Below, piece after piece: positions 54,288-63,646 of a stretch of 64,000 nt of DNA. The number at the start of each line of letters is the position of its first letter. Position 1 is the stretch's first letter. The notes beneath the pieces were generated by a model. The model did not search any database. It was given only the letters and a program-made list of their open reading frames with translations, and was not told the DNA's origin. The position numbers and the translations under genes were made by a program. Origin of the DNA: Rubripirellula reticaptiva (lineage in GTDB: Bacteria; Planctomycetota; Planctomycetia; Pirellulales; Pirellulaceae); assembly GCF_007860175.1 (NCBI RefSeq), contig NZ_SJPX01000002.1:868001-932000 (forward strand), in the 5' to 3' direction.

Positions 54288-54947
54288 GTGAAGCTTATCG
54301 TTGGGCTAGGAAATCCCGGAAACAAGTACGATCAGACGCGACATAACATTGGGTTTGTCGCCGTCGAAAAGATTGCCTCCTTGATTTCGGCAAGCCCTTC
54401 GAAGACAAAGTTTGACGGTTTACTCGCCGAGGCGGTCACCAGCGGCAAGAAGGTTGCACTGCTGTGGCCACAGACTTACATGAATGCGAGCGGCCAGAGT
54501 GTCCGGCGAGCTGTCGACTTTTACAAGATCGACGCCGAAGACGTACTGGTGGTTTGCGACGATTTGAATCTAGCGAGCGGAAAAGTGCGGTTGCGAGCCT
54601 CAGGCTCGGCAGGAGGTCAAAAAGGGCTTTCTGACACCATTCGGCACCTGCAAACGGATTCATTTGCGAGACTGAAGATTGGAATCGGCCGTCCTCCCGA
54701 AGGATGGGAGGTTACCGATTATGTGCTTGGGAAATTTTCAAGCACCGAACGAGAAACGATGGAAGTTGCCACAACAGCGGCCGCGAAAGCGGCAATCTGC
54801 TGGGCGACCGAAGGCGTTGCGGCGGCGATGAACCGGCACAATGCAGGCGAAGAGAAGAAGCCGAAAAAAAGACCGAACCAAACCAAAACGGCTGGGCAGC
54901 CGAAAACGCCCGCGAGCGATTCCGAAACCTCCGACGAGTCGACCTGA
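54288..54947 (+). CDS. pth: Peptidyl-tRNA hydrolase
   Basis: 219 residues. MKLIVGLGNPGNKYDQTRHNIG contains the substrate-binding Asn and catalytic His20; LWPQTYMNASGQSV, VVCDDLNLASGKVRLR with the catalytic Asp and SAGGQKGLSDTIRHL follow. It recycles peptidyl-tRNAs released from stalled ribosomes. After about residue 185 there is a Lys/Thr/Pro-rich extension (KKPKKRPNQTKTAGQPK) not found in most Pth proteins, likely disordered and RNA-binding. GTG 54288 is the start, matching the conserved N-terminus. Confidence 0.96.
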   Translation: MKLIVGLGNPGNKYDQTRHNIGFVAVEKIASLISASPSKTKFDGLLAEAVTSGKKVALLWPQTYMNASGQSVRRAVDFYKIDAEDVLVVCDDLNLASGKVRLRASGSAGGQKGLSDTIRHLQTDSFARLKIGIGRPPEGWEVTDYVLGKFSSTERETMEVATTAAAKAAICWATEGVAAAMNRHNAGEEKKPKKRPNQTKTAGQPKTPASDSETSDEST

Positions 54948-55000
54948 TTCGTCGAGCTAACGACCAAAGACCGAAACTGTTTTAGAGAGATTGACCAACT

Positions 55001-55417
55001 GTGGCTAAGAACACCTACGAAACGCTGCTGATCCTTGACAGCAACATGTACGCTCGCGATCCGGGCACCGTTGCTCAACAGATCAGCGACATCATCACCG
55101 AAGCTGGCGGCGACGTCCTGGTCAGCCGCTTGTGGATGGAGCAAAAGCTGGCATACCCCATTGCGAAGCACCAGAAAGGCACCTATTGGTTGGCCTACTT
55201 CGAAATGGAAGGGCCGAACTTGGTCAAAATTGACCGCGCGTTCCACCTTTGCGAACCTGTCCTGCGCCAACTGACGCTGAAGTTGGAACCACGGTTGATC
55301 GAGCCTATTTTGGCGAACGCTCGCGGTGAATCCATCCGCGTTTCGGCATCGGCAGAGACCGCCGAGGAAGAAACTGTAGATGACGAATCAGATGAAGTAG
55401 AAACCGCCGACGCGTAG
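55001..55417 (+). CDS. rpsF: 30S ribosomal protein S6
   Basis: 138 residues. Ferredoxin-like S6 core: [37 protein letters not shown] and [12 protein letters not shown], followed by an acidic tail ([18 protein letters not shown]), as in S6 proteins that are modified or simply acidic at the C-terminus. It binds 16S rRNA with S18. GTG at 55001 after a 53-base gap from pth. In most bacteria rpsF-ssb-rpsR-rplI is the order; rpsR is missing here. Confidence 0.95.
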   Translation: MAKNTYETLLILDSNMYARDPGTVAQQISDIITEAGGDVLVSRLWMEQKLAYPIAKHQKGTYWLAYFEMEGPNLVKIDRAFHLCEPVLRQLTLKLEPRLIEPILANARGESIRVSASAETAEEETVDDESDEVETADA

Positions 55418-55449
55418 GGCTGCAGCAGCCAGTTAATCGAGATCAAACG

Positions 55450-56028
55450 ATGGCCAGTTACAACCGCGTAATGTTGATGGGGAACCTGACCCGAGAAATC
55501 GAGTTGAGGTATACACCTGGCGGTACAGCGGTGATGGACAACGCGATCGCGGTCAACGATCGACGTAAGTCTGCCAGCGGTGAGTGGGTCGAAGAAACAA
55601 CCTTCGTCGACATTACTTTCTGGGGGCGAACGGCCGAAGTGGCGAGCGAGTACCTAGGCAAGGGATCACCGATCTTTGTCGAGGGACGCCTAAAACTCGA
55701 CTCCTGGGAAACAGACGGTCAAAAACGAAGCAAGCTAAGAGTTGTCTGCGACCGCATGCAGATGATTGGCGGACAGGTCGGCAACCAACCTGCTGGTGGT
55801 CAATCCAGCAGCGGTCAAAGCCGCCCCGCCAGCACACGACAAGAGAGCACACCAAGACACGACAGCGAGAACTCAGCTAGGCCAGCCGCCCAAACCCAAC
55901 GAGTTAACGAAGCCCCTGCCTCTCAAAACCCAGCCCCGCCAAGCCAACAACCAATGTCAGCCGGCCGACCGTCGGCTCAACCGACCGGTGATGGCGACGG
56001 CTACGACGAACCGGATATTCCGTTCTGA
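55450..56028 (+). CDS. ssb: Single-stranded DNA-binding protein
   Basis: 192 residues. OB-fold about 1-110: [59 protein letters not shown], then a long Gln/Ser/Pro-rich linker and the invariant acidic tip DEPDIPF that recruits repair and replication partners. It binds ssDNA as a tetramer. It follows rpsF after 32 bases. Confidence 0.96.
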   Translation: MASYNRVMLMGNLTREIELRYTPGGTAVMDNAIAVNDRRKSASGEWVEETTFVDITFWGRTAEVASEYLGKGSPIFVEGRLKLDSWETDGQKRSKLRVVCDRMQMIGGQVGNQPAGGQSSSGQSRPASTRQESTPRHDSENSARPAAQTQRVNEAPASQNPAPPSQQPMSAGRPSAQPTGDGDGYDEPDIPF

Positions 56029-56190
56029 ACTATTTTTCGGTATGGTTGCCCTGCTTGGCTGCCCGAGGCACGCTACAACTAGCACCTTGCAACGTCTAGC
56101 AACTCGCTGCATCCGGCCTGCCAACCGACCCTAACCCAACATTCAAACCTACCAACTGAAACATCGGTTCGATCATTTCGAGATTCTGAC

Positions 56191-56727
56191 ATGCCAACTT
56201 CAACTCCCCGCAAACGTGACCAAACCTTCAAGCGATTGCCCAAAGGCCCCAATGGTGGCGTGCAACTGCTTCTGATCCACAACGTCGAACACCTAGGTCG
56301 CCAAGGCGACATCGTCGAAGTGAAGTCGGGTTTTGCACTGAATTTTTTGCTGCCACAAGGCTTGGCGACGGTAGCCACCGATCACCACAAGCGAATGGTC
56401 GATAAGCACCGCGAGAAACTGCGTGCGATCGAACTGGAAAAGCTAAGCGAATTCCGCAAGCAAGCCGACGAACTTGGCAAGCAATCGATTACGATCGAAG
56501 CCAATGCGAACGACGAAGGCCACCTATACGGCAGCGTCGGACCACAAGAAATCGTCGACTCGCTCAAGGGTGCTGGCTTCACATTGGCAAGCGACCAAAT
56601 TCGCCTGGAAGGCCCGCTGAAGGAACTGGGGCTTTACACGGTCAAGGTTCACTTGCACAGCGAAGTCGATGCCAGCGTCAAGGTTTGGGTGGTACCAACC
56701 GTGACTGGCGATAGCGGAAACGCATAA
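56191..56727 (+). CDS. rplI: 50S ribosomal protein L9
   Basis: 178 residues. The N-terminal L9 domain starts only after about 25 extra residues (PTSTPRKRDQTFKRLPKGPN) with QLLLIHNVEHLGRQGDIVEV and FALNFLLPQGLA; a long connecting helix (HREKLRAIELEKLSEFRKQADE) and the C-terminal domain (ANDEGHLYGSVGPQEIVDSL) follow. Typical L9 is about 148-150 residues, so the basic N-terminal extension is a lineage feature or an early-start choice. Last gene of the operon, ended by a strong terminator. Confidence 0.95.
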   Translation: MPTSTPRKRDQTFKRLPKGPNGGVQLLLIHNVEHLGRQGDIVEVKSGFALNFLLPQGLATVATDHHKRMVDKHREKLRAIELEKLSEFRKQADELGKQSITIEANANDEGHLYGSVGPQEIVDSLKGAGFTLASDQIRLEGPLKELGLYTVKVHLHSEVDASVKVWVVPTVTGDSGNA

Positions 56728-57033
56728 CTGCGGTCCCGTAATTCCTCACGTAAGTCGCTGAAGCTTGAAAAGCTTCGGAGACAAACGTGATCCTTGAAAT
56801 TTGCGTCATCTGTTGCCTGAATTTCACCGATATTCCCATCAATTAGAATTCCTGCTAAGTTCATAGTTGGAAAAGTCGCCCGGGACCTGTGCCCCACGTT
56901 CCGGTGCGATGTGACAGGAGCCTCAACTGCCCCTGAGGCTCCTGTCACCCTTTTATTTTTGATATTTTTGACCGGCATTTGTGTCTCGATCGTTTTAAAT
57001 TTTGCCAGAACGATCATCTGATGATTCAAATAC
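56728..57033. other. Gap between rplI and tRNA-Leu
   Basis: 306 bases containing the operon terminator at 56911-56960 and then a stretch that must hold the tRNA promoter. No gene seen. Confidence 0.6.
56911..56960 (+). terminator. Rho-independent terminator of the rplY-rplI operon
   Basis: GTGACAGGAGCCTCA (56911-56925) pairs perfectly with TGAGGCTCCTGTCAC (56934-56948) across an 8-base loop, followed by CCTTTTATTTTT. A 15-base stem with a T tract is a textbook intrinsic terminator. Confidence 0.92.
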
Positions 57034-57116
57034 GGGGCTGTGGCGGAACTGGCAGACGCGCTAGATTTAGGATCTAGTTCCTTAACGGAGTGCAGGTTCG
57101 ATTCCTGTCAGCCCTA
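57034..57116 (+). tRNA. tRNA-Leu (anticodon UAG)
   Basis: Cloverleaf: acceptor GGGGCTG pairs with CAGCCCT (G-U at the end), T8-G9, D stem GCG/CGC with a GG-containing loop, anticodon stem CTAGA/TCTAG around loop TTTAGGA giving anticodon TAG, a long variable arm (TTCCTTAACGGAGT) typical of class II tRNA-Leu, T arm GCAGG-TTCGATT-CCTGT, discriminator A. CCA is not encoded. It reads CUA, and CUG by wobble. Confidence 0.95.
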
Positions 57117-57516
57117 TTTGAATGCTCTCGAGATCCCATTCGTTGGGATCTCTCTTCCGAAATTTCGGACCACTGTACTGGCACTTGATTGAAATAGATC
57201 GTGAAAGACCGCCCAATTCGCACCGCTTGTCATTGACCATTTGCCATCTCGCAAATACATTTAGCCGAAAAATGACGTGTTTTAGGCTAATAGGTCACCT
57301 GACTGAGGTGCCAACGCCATCCTCTCATCATCCTGCGGCCACTCGTCGCTTCACGTGATGACCTCTTCGGAGGCACCTCACCATCGTTTTTTTGCCCTGG
57401 CGATCCTCCGGATCAAAGGGCGGAATCGATCAAGGGGTTGGTTTCAAGCACGCTGTTCCTGTACTTCCTTCCGCCCCGAATTCACACTGACTTACGGCTT
57501 CCCAAGAGAAAAATCG
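57117..57516. other. 400-base region between tRNA-Leu and PPDK
   Basis: Contains a hairpin just after the tRNA (separate entry) and no convincing gene. The reading frame open from 57355 into the dikinase gene is out of keeping with the family's N-terminus and is treated as untranslated leader or chance opening. The PPDK promoter should lie here. Confidence 0.45.
57130..57152 (+). terminator. Hairpin downstream of tRNA-Leu
   Basis: GAGATCCCA (57130-57138), loop TTCGT, TGGGATCTC (57144-57152), then TCTTCC. A compact 9-base stem 13 bases after the tRNA is probably its transcription terminator or processing signal, although the T tract is weak. Confidence 0.55.
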
Positions 57517-60189
57517 ATGGCCAAAAAAGCAAACGGCAACTCAACTTCGAAGATGGTTTACTACTTCGGTAAAACCAAGACCGAAGGCAAAAACGTGCCC
57601 AAGAGCATCCTTGGCGGTAAAGGTGTCAACCTTGCCGAAATGACTCGGATCGGCCTTCCGGTTCCTCCCGGATTTACGATCACAACCGAGTGCTGTGATG
57701 CGTATTACAAGTCCGGCAAAAAGCTACCCGCCGGCTTGATGGATGACGTTAACACCGCCGTCAAAACGCTCGAAAAGGAACTCGGCAAGAAGTTTGGCGA
57801 TGATGCGAACCCGTTGCTGGTCAGCGTTCGCAGCGGTGCTGCAGTCAGCATGCCCGGCATGATGAACACGATTCTGAACCTGGGACTCAACGACGCTGCT
57901 ACCGAAGGTTTGGCAAAAGCCACCAAGAACGAACGATTTGCGTACGACGCTTATCGTCGTTTGATCAACATGTTCGGCGACGTTGTGATGGGCATGGACC
58001 ACCACGCGTTCGAAGCAGCGTTCGACAAGGTCAAAAAGAAATACAAAGTCAGCGAGGACACTGAAGTCCCTGCCGAAGGCCTGAAGCAACTCTGCGAAGA
58101 CTACAAGAGTCTTTACAAGAAGGTCAACGGAAGCGATTTCCCACAGGACCCGATCAAGCAACTTGAACTGTCGATCATGGCGGTTTTCGGTTCCTGGAAC
58201 ACCAGCCGCGCAGTTCGCTATCGCGAAATCGAAGGCATTCGTGGACTGCTTGGTACCGCCGTCAACGTCCAATCAATGGTCTATGGCAACATGGGCGACG
58301 ATTCGGGAACGGGTGTTGCATTCACTCGCAACCCGAACACAGGCGAGAACAAGTTCTTTGGCGAATTCTTGATCAACGCACAGGGCGAAGACGTCGTCGC
58401 CGGTATTCGCACACCGCAGCCAGTTGCGGAAATGCCGAAGTGGAATCGCGCAGTCCACTCGGAACTGCTCGCGATCAAGAAGACACTCGAAGATCACTAC
58501 AAGGAAATGCAGGACATCGAGTTCACGATTGAACGTGGCACGCTGTACATGCTGCAGACCCGAACCGGCAAACGCACCGGAGTCGCGGCGGTCAAGATCG
58601 CTTGCGACATGGTCAAAGAAAAGCTGATCGACGAAAAGGAAGCCGTCATGCGGGTTCCAGCAAACGACTTGACTCAGCTGTTGCTACCAAGCTTCAAGCC
58701 GACCGCTCGCAACGCTGCCGATGTGCTGTGCCGCGGCCTGCCAGCATCACCAGGTGCTGCGGTTGGCAAGTTGGTCTTCAGTGCCCCGGAAGCCCGTGAA
58801 GCTGCCGAAGCCGGCCTGAAGGTCATCTTGGTACGGAAAGAAACCAGCCCCGAAGACGTCGACGGCATGAACGCTGCGGCCGGCATTTTGACCAGCACGG
58901 GCGGCATGACCAGCCACGCAGCCGTTGTGGCTCGCGGTTGGGGCAAGTGCTGCGTCGCAGGTGCTGGCGAGATCGAGATCGATGAAAAGGGCAAGAAGAT
59001 CAAGGTTGCCGGTCGTACATTCACTGGCAAAGACATCATCAGCCTGGACGGAACGACCGGCGAAGTGATGTCGGGCGAAGTCGAAACGCAAGAACCAAAG
59101 CTGTCGGGTGACTTCGCCAAATTGATGGCTTGGGCCGACGGTTTCCGGACTCTTGGCATTCGCACCAACGCCGATTCGCCAAACGACTCGAAACGAGCTC
59201 GCGAATTTGGCGCCGAAGGCATTGGCCTTTGCCGTACCGAGCACATGTTCTTTGAAGCTGACCGAATCATTCACATGCGTGCAATGATTTTGGCCGACAA
59301 CGAAAAGGATCGTAAGGCAGCCCTCAAGAAACTGCTTCCTTTCCAACGCAAAGACTTCGAAGGCATCTTCAAGGCGATGGACGGATTGCCCGTCACGGTT
59401 CGCTTGCTTGACCCACCGCTGCACGAATTCTTGCCGCACGAACCGGAAGCTCAAAAAGCGATGGCTAAGGAGTTGGGCGTCAAGCCAGCCGACATCGTCA
59501 AGCGAGCCGAAGCATTGCACGAATCCAACCCGATGCTTGGTCACCGCGGTTGCCGTTTGAGCGTGACCTATCCCGAAATCCTTGAAATGCAAGTTCGTGC
59601 AATCGTCGAAGCGGCGATCTCCTGCTCGAACAAAAAGATCAAGGCTCAACCGGAAATCATGATCCCGCTGGTCGGCACCGAAGCCGAACTGTCGATGCTT
59701 CGCGCCAAGGTCGAAGAAACGATCAAGGACACCGTCGAAGCCAAGAAGTTCACCGGCAAGCTAGACATCTTGATCGGCACGATGATCGAAATCCCTCGCG
59801 CCGCTCTAACAGCGGACAAGATTGCCGAGCATGCTGACTTCTTCAGCTTCGGTACCAATGACCTGACGCAAATGACGTTTGGTTATAGCCGTGACGACAT
59901 CAACACGTTCTTGCCCGACTACTTGTCGCAAGACATCCTGCATGTCGACCCGTTCCAGTCGCTCGATCAAAGCGGCGTTGGCCAATTGGTCGAAATGGGC
60001 GTTCAAAAGGGCCGTTCGACCAAGCCTAAGTTGAAGATTGGCATCTGTGGCGAACACGGTGGTGATCCGTCGTCGATTGACTTCTGTCACCGCGTCGGCT
60101 TGGACTACGTCAGCTGTAGCCCGTTCCGCGTGCCGATCGCTCGGTTGGCTGCTGCTCAGTCGGCACTGCGAAACAAGGGCAAGAAGTAG
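57517..60189 (+). CDS. ppdK: Pyruvate, phosphate dikinase
   Basis: 890 residues, normal PPDK length. N-terminal nucleotide-binding domain (YYFGKTKTEGKN, GGKGVNLAEMTRIGLPVPPG, SVRSGAAVSMPGMMNTILN, FTRNPNTGENKFFGEFL), phosphohistidine domain with GGMTSHAAVVARGWGKCC (catalytic His about 467), and the C-terminal PEP/pyruvate barrel (GIGLCRTEHMFFEADR, GTNDLTQMTFGYSRDD, GICGEHGGDP with Cys about 844). It interconverts pyruvate plus ATP plus Pi with PEP plus AMP plus PPi and links glycolysis and gluconeogenesis. ATG 57517 is chosen at the family N-terminus (a longer frame adds 54 residues). It ends at a perfect terminator. Confidence 0.96.
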   Translation: MAKKANGNSTSKMVYYFGKTKTEGKNVPKSILGGKGVNLAEMTRIGLPVPPGFTITTECCDAYYKSGKKLPAGLMDDVNTAVKTLEKELGKKFGDDANPLLVSVRSGAAVSMPGMMNTILNLGLNDAATEGLAKATKNERFAYDAYRRLINMFGDVVMGMDHHAFEAAFDKVKKKYKVSEDTEVPAEGLKQLCEDYKSLYKKVNGSDFPQDPIKQLELSIMAVFGSWNTSRAVRYREIEGIRGLLGTAVNVQSMVYGNMGDDSGTGVAFTRNPNTGENKFFGEFLINAQGEDVVAGIRTPQPVAEMPKWNRAVHSELLAIKKTLEDHYKEMQDIEFTIERGTLYMLQTRTGKRTGVAAVKIACDMVKEKLIDEKEAVMRVPANDLTQLLLPSFKPTARNAADVLCRGLPASPGAAVGKLVFSAPEAREAAEAGLKVILVRKETSPEDVDGMNAAAGILTSTGGMTSHAAVVARGWGKCCVAGAGEIEIDEKGKKIKVAGRTFTGKDIISLDGTTGEVMSGEVETQEPKLSGDFAKLMAWADGFRTLGIRTNADSPNDSKRAREFGAEGIGLCRTEHMFFEADRIIHMRAMILADNEKDRKAALKKLLPFQRKDFEGIFKAMDGLPVTVRLLDPPLHEFLPHEPEAQKAMAKELGVKPADIVKRAEALHESNPMLGHRGCRLSVTYPEILEMQVRAIVEAAISCSNKKIKAQPEIMIPLVGTEAELSMLRAKVEETIKDTVEAKKFTGKLDILIGTMIEIPRAALTADKIAEHADFFSFGTNDLTQMTFGYSRDDINTFLPDYLSQDILHVDPFQSLDQSGVGQLVEMGVQKGRSTKPKLKIGICGEHGGDPSSIDFCHRVGLDYVSCSPFRVPIARLAAAQSALRNKGKK

Positions 60190-60238
60190 TTTCAATGCCA
60201 CCCTTGGCAAACATGACTTGCCAAGTTGTAAAATAGTG

Positions 60239-60280
60239 GGAAGGGGCCCGCGGAAGTGTTCCGCGGGCCCCTTCTTTTTT
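60239..60280 (+). terminator. Rho-independent terminator after PPDK
   Basis: AAGGGGCCCGCGGAA (60241-60255) pairs perfectly with TTCCGCGGGCCCCTT (60259-60273) across the loop GTG, and a TTCTTTTTT tract follows. The stem is exceptionally long and GC-rich, so readthrough into the TPR gene should be low. Confidence 0.93.
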
Positions 60281-60337
60281 ACATGGCATGCAAGTTTGCG
60301 AAAGCCAAATCTCCCAATACCAAACCCGAGCTATCCG

Positions 60338-60673
60338 ATGACCGATTCCTATACCAAGTACAACGAAGTCGAAAAGCTGATCGACGCTGAGCAGTTCGAC
60401 GAAGCCATTGCCGGCCTCAACGAAATCATCACCGCTGATGACACCTTTGTGCTGGCCCATTTGGCGCTATCGCGAGCCTACACCAAAACCGGGCAACACA
60501 ACCTGGCGATTGCTCACGGCGAAAAGGCATGCGAGCTTGAACCGACCGATTCGTTCAACTTCACCGCTCTGAGCGTGACTTACCAACGAGCCTGGGCCGG
60601 CACCCAAGTCCAGGAATACATCACCAAGGCGGAAGACGCGATGGCCAAGGCCCAAGCGATCTCACAGGGTTAA
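60338..60673 (+). CDS. Short TPR protein
   Basis: 111 residues forming about two and a half TPR units: KLIDAEQFDEAIAGLNEII, FVLAHLALSRAYTKTGQHNL and AIAHGEKACELEP, then a helical tail. It is cytoplasmic with no signal. ATG at 60338 follows the PPDK terminator, so it should have its own promoter within about 60 bases of the terminator. Its role is unknown; TPR proteins of this size act as adaptors. Confidence 0.75.
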   Translation: MTDSYTKYNEVEKLIDAEQFDEAIAGLNEIITADDTFVLAHLALSRAYTKTGQHNLAIAHGEKACELEPTDSFNFTALSVTYQRAWAGTQVQEYITKAEDAMAKAQAISQG

Positions 60674-60918
60674 TTCGCCACTAAGTTCGGGGGGGTACTA
60701 AGCGGCCGAAAGCAAAAATATTCGGTGGTTCCAGGCATCACCGTGCGGTAGTTTGCGACTTCATTGAAGGTACTGGCAGCTAGAACCCCAGACTTTTACA
60801 TGGCTGTTACAAAGTTGGCCCATCAAGGCCAATGGTGTTTACACAATTTTCAGTACACTTTGGCCATCTTCAAGGCAAAGACCGCCCGGAAGCCAACTCT
60901 GTAAAGGAAATCAGCCAA

Positions 60919-61980
60919 ATGGCGTCAGTGATCGAAACCCCAGCAAAGAATAAGAAATCGCGTCCTAGTGATGCTGCAACTGGCAAGGCCGCAGCCGATT
61001 CAGCGACAAAGACGCCTATCTGGGACCAACCCAATCTGGTTGAGCCAGTGGTGGACACCACCGCGGCTCCGAAAATTAGCAAGCATGCTCACCCAACAGT
61101 CGCCGAGCGAAAGCGTTTCAGCAACGTCAGCTACTGGGCCGTTGGTTGGCTCACGATGGCTCACTTGGTCGTTCTAGCCGCGCCGTTCTACTTCTCGTGG
61201 ACCGGGTTGGCCATCATGGTCGTCGTGCACTGGATGACGGGCAGCCTTGGCATCTGCCTGGGCTTCCACCGTTTGCTGACACATACAGGGATGAAAGCCA
61301 AGCCTTGGGTTCGTTACACCTTTGCCGTTATCGGCACACTTGCCGGCGAAGGATCAGCACTCGACTGGGTTGCCGACCACCGCAAGCACCACGCATTCAG
61401 CGACCTCGAAGGGGACCCTCACTCGCCACATGACGGCAGCATCTGGAGCCACATTTTTTGGTTGGCTTTCCACACACACAACGGTGACCGGAAAGCATAT
61501 CTGCAGCGATGGGTTCCTGACTTGTACAAAGAACGTGGCATGCGAATCTTGGACGTCATGTTCTTGCCTTTGCACATTTTGACGGGCGTCATCCTGTTCG
61601 CAGTCGGTTATTATGCATTCGGTCACAGCCTTTATATGGCGACATCGCTTGTCGTTTGGGGCATGTTCGTTCGCTTGGTCGGTGTGTTGCACTCAACTTG
61701 GTTGGTTAACAGCGCATCGCATATGTTCGGCTATCGCAACTACGAAACGACCGACGACAGTCGCAACAATTGGTTGGTCGCGATCCTGGCATACGGCGAA
61801 GGCTGGCACAACAATCACCATGCTTACCCTCGTATGGCCAAGCACGGTCACAAGTGGTGGGAATTCGACATCACTTGGCAAGCCATCCGATTGCTGCGAG
61901 CAACCGGCTTGGTCTGGGACGTGGTCGACTACAAGAACGCTGCCGAAAAGAAAGCCAAAGAAGCCGCCTTAGCAAGCTAG
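60919..61980 (+). CDS. Acyl-CoA/acyl-lipid fatty-acid desaturase (stearoyl-type)
   Basis: 353 residues. Di-iron membrane desaturase: four membrane helices in two pairs and the three histidine boxes HRLLTH, HRKHH and HNNHH (GWHNNHHAYP), spaced as in delta-9 desaturases; the N-terminal about 50 residues are polar and Ala/Lys-rich. It introduces double bonds into membrane fatty acids. GGA about 11 bases upstream of ATG 60919 supports the start; a frame from 60832 adds 29 residues. A perfect hairpin terminator lies just downstream. Confidence 0.94.
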   Translation: MASVIETPAKNKKSRPSDAATGKAAADSATKTPIWDQPNLVEPVVDTTAAPKISKHAHPTVAERKRFSNVSYWAVGWLTMAHLVVLAAPFYFSWTGLAIMVVVHWMTGSLGICLGFHRLLTHTGMKAKPWVRYTFAVIGTLAGEGSALDWVADHRKHHAFSDLEGDPHSPHDGSIWSHIFWLAFHTHNGDRKAYLQRWVPDLYKERGMRILDVMFLPLHILTGVILFAVGYYAFGHSLYMATSLVVWGMFVRLVGVLHSTWLVNSASHMFGYRNYETTDDSRNNWLVAILAYGEGWHNNHHAYPRMAKHGHKWWEFDITWQAIRLLRATGLVWDVVDYKNAAEKKAKEAALAS

Positions 61981-62008
61981 CCTGTTAATCTTGACGTGCA
62001 TCAAAGAC

Positions 62009-62047
62009 AAAACCCTGGTTGCGATCGAATCGCAGCCAGGGTTTTTT
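62009..62047. terminator. Bidirectional terminator between desaturase and DUF1501 genes
   Basis: AAAACCCTGGTTGCGA (62009-62024) pairs with TCGCAGCCAGGGTTTT (62030-62045) with one G-U pair, loop TCGAA, flanked by A-rich and T-rich tracts. It can stop transcription of both convergent genes. Confidence 0.88.
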
Positions 62048-62104
62048 GATGCCGCGACGGAAATGAATGGTGCAGTACTAAACAGAGGAGATCCGTGAGG
62101 TTCA

Positions 62105-63577
62105 CTACACCATCAGCCGAGTGACCGCGTTCGCTTTGACCAATTCACGAGGCTGGTTCAAGTGGTTGTAAACGATCGTTTCAGGTTGGATACCGAAACT
62201 GTGATAGATCGTTGCCAACAATTCGGCTGGGTGAACGGGATCCTCTAGTGGCGCCGACGCCGTCTTGTCACTCTTGCCGTGAACGTAGCCTCGTTTGACA
62301 CCGGCACCCGCCATCACGGCGGTGTAGCAATAAGGCCAGTGATCGCGGCCGTCGTCACTGTTGTTGTTGCCGCTGGTGCTGACGCCACGTTGAGGACTGC
62401 GTCCAAATTCACCCACCGCCACGACCAACGTTTCTTCCAACATTCCGCGATCGTCCAAGTCCTTGATCAACGCCGAGAGACCGCTGTCGAGCATCGGTGC
62501 CGATTGATCCTTCATTCGTTTGCTAAGTCCGGTGTGGTGATCCCACGAGTGATTATCGCTGTTGGCGACCTTGGGCCAAATGACCTCGACGACTCGCGTC
62601 CCAGCCTCGACCAAGCGACGAGCCAGCAAGCAACTTTGCCCAAACGTGTTTCGGCCATACGCATCACGTGTCTCGTCCGATTCAGCCGCTAACTCGAACG
62701 CGTCACGGGCTCGGCCGGAAACGATTAGCGACAACGCACGATCATAGTATTGGTCCAGCTCAAACGACTCGACGGCGCGATTGATGTCGGGCATTTGTGC
62801 GTTCAACAAATCGCGAAGCTTGGCGCGACGCTGCAGGCGGACACTGAAGACTTCCGGACGCAGCTTCAAATCGTCAATTTTGATGCGGTCCATTTTCCCC
62901 ATGTCCAAATCATCGCCACTGGGATACAGCGTGTAGGGATCAAAAGATTTACCCAAGAATCCAGCCGTACCGCCTTTCCCAATCACGTTGGATTCCTGCA
63001 GCGGACGTGGCAACATCACGAACGGCAACATTGGTTCATCGACGGGCTGCATCTTGACGATGTTGCTGCCGAAGTTGGGAAAGTCCTTGGGCGATGGCGG
63101 TTCAAGTTGCCCCGATGGGCTGACCTTATCAGTGGTGTACCCCGTCATCATTTGATAGATCGCGGCGGTGTGATTGAACAAACCGTTGGGCGTGTACGAC
63201 ATCGACCGGATCATGGTGAAGCGATCGTTGATCTGTGACAGCTTCGGCAAGTTTTCAGTGAACTTCACACCGGGAATCTTCGTGCTGATTGGCTTGAAAA
63301 TGCTGGCGACGTTGTCAGGCACATTCTCTTTAGGATCCCACAGGTCCAAGTGGCTTGGTCCGCCCTGCAAGTACACCAGAATAATGCTTTTTGCCTTGCC
63401 CCATCCTGGCCCGCCGCCCACGATTCCTTCGGAAGCCGCCGCCGATTGCATCCGCAAGATATCGGGCAACGATAACCCCAGCATTCCGCAACCGCCGACA
63501 CGCAAGAACGAACGCCGAGTCGGCGTCAAATGCGGATCGCAAAGGTCTTTGGCAGCGAAGCCTTTAAACGACAACAT
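62105..63577 (-). CDS. DUF1501 protein with twin-arginine signal
   Basis: 490 residues. [19 protein letters not shown] at about 21-40 is a twin-arginine export signal. The body has the sulfatase-like alkaline-phosphatase-fold features of DUF1501: [59 protein letters not shown] and [14 protein letters not shown] with [19 protein letters not shown]. Members are almost always paired with a DUF1549/DUF1553 cytochrome-like gene in planctomycetes and lie in families thought to act on sulfated or complex polysaccharides; the reaction is not established. ATG 63577 has GGAG seven bases upstream, which decides the start over a TTG at 63598. Confidence 0.93.
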   Translation of the reverse strand: MLSFKGFAAKDLCDPHLTPTRRSFLRVGGCGMLGLSLPDILRMQSAAASEGIVGGGPGWGKAKSIILVYLQGGPSHLDLWDPKENVPDNVASIFKPISTKIPGVKFTENLPKLSQINDRFTMIRSMSYTPNGLFNHTAAIYQMMTGYTTDKVSPSGQLEPPSPKDFPNFGSNIVKMQPVDEPMLPFVMLPRPLQESNVIGKGGTAGFLGKSFDPYTLYPSGDDLDMGKMDRIKIDDLKLRPEVFSVRLQRRAKLRDLLNAQMPDINRAVESFELDQYYDRALSLIVSGRARDAFELAAESDETRDAYGRNTFGQSCLLARRLVEAGTRVVEVIWPKVANSDNHSWDHHTGLSKRMKDQSAPMLDSGLSALIKDLDDRGMLEETLVVAVGEFGRSPQRGVSTSGNNNSDDGRDHWPYCYTAVMAGAGVKRGYVHGKSDKTASAPLEDPVHPAELLATIYHSFGIQPETIVYNHLNQPRELVKANAVTRLMV

Positions 63578-63646
63578 TCGAGGTCTCCATGATTTCAAAA
63601 GTATGCCCTGCCAGGCTCTGACGTGCCCTGACAGACTTAGGCAAGG

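Noticed and set aside
57355-57516. 54-codon N-terminal extension of pyruvate phosphate dikinase
   Set aside because: The family's conserved N-terminus begins a few residues after ATG 57517; the extension is His/Arg/Phe-rich and unlike any PPDK.
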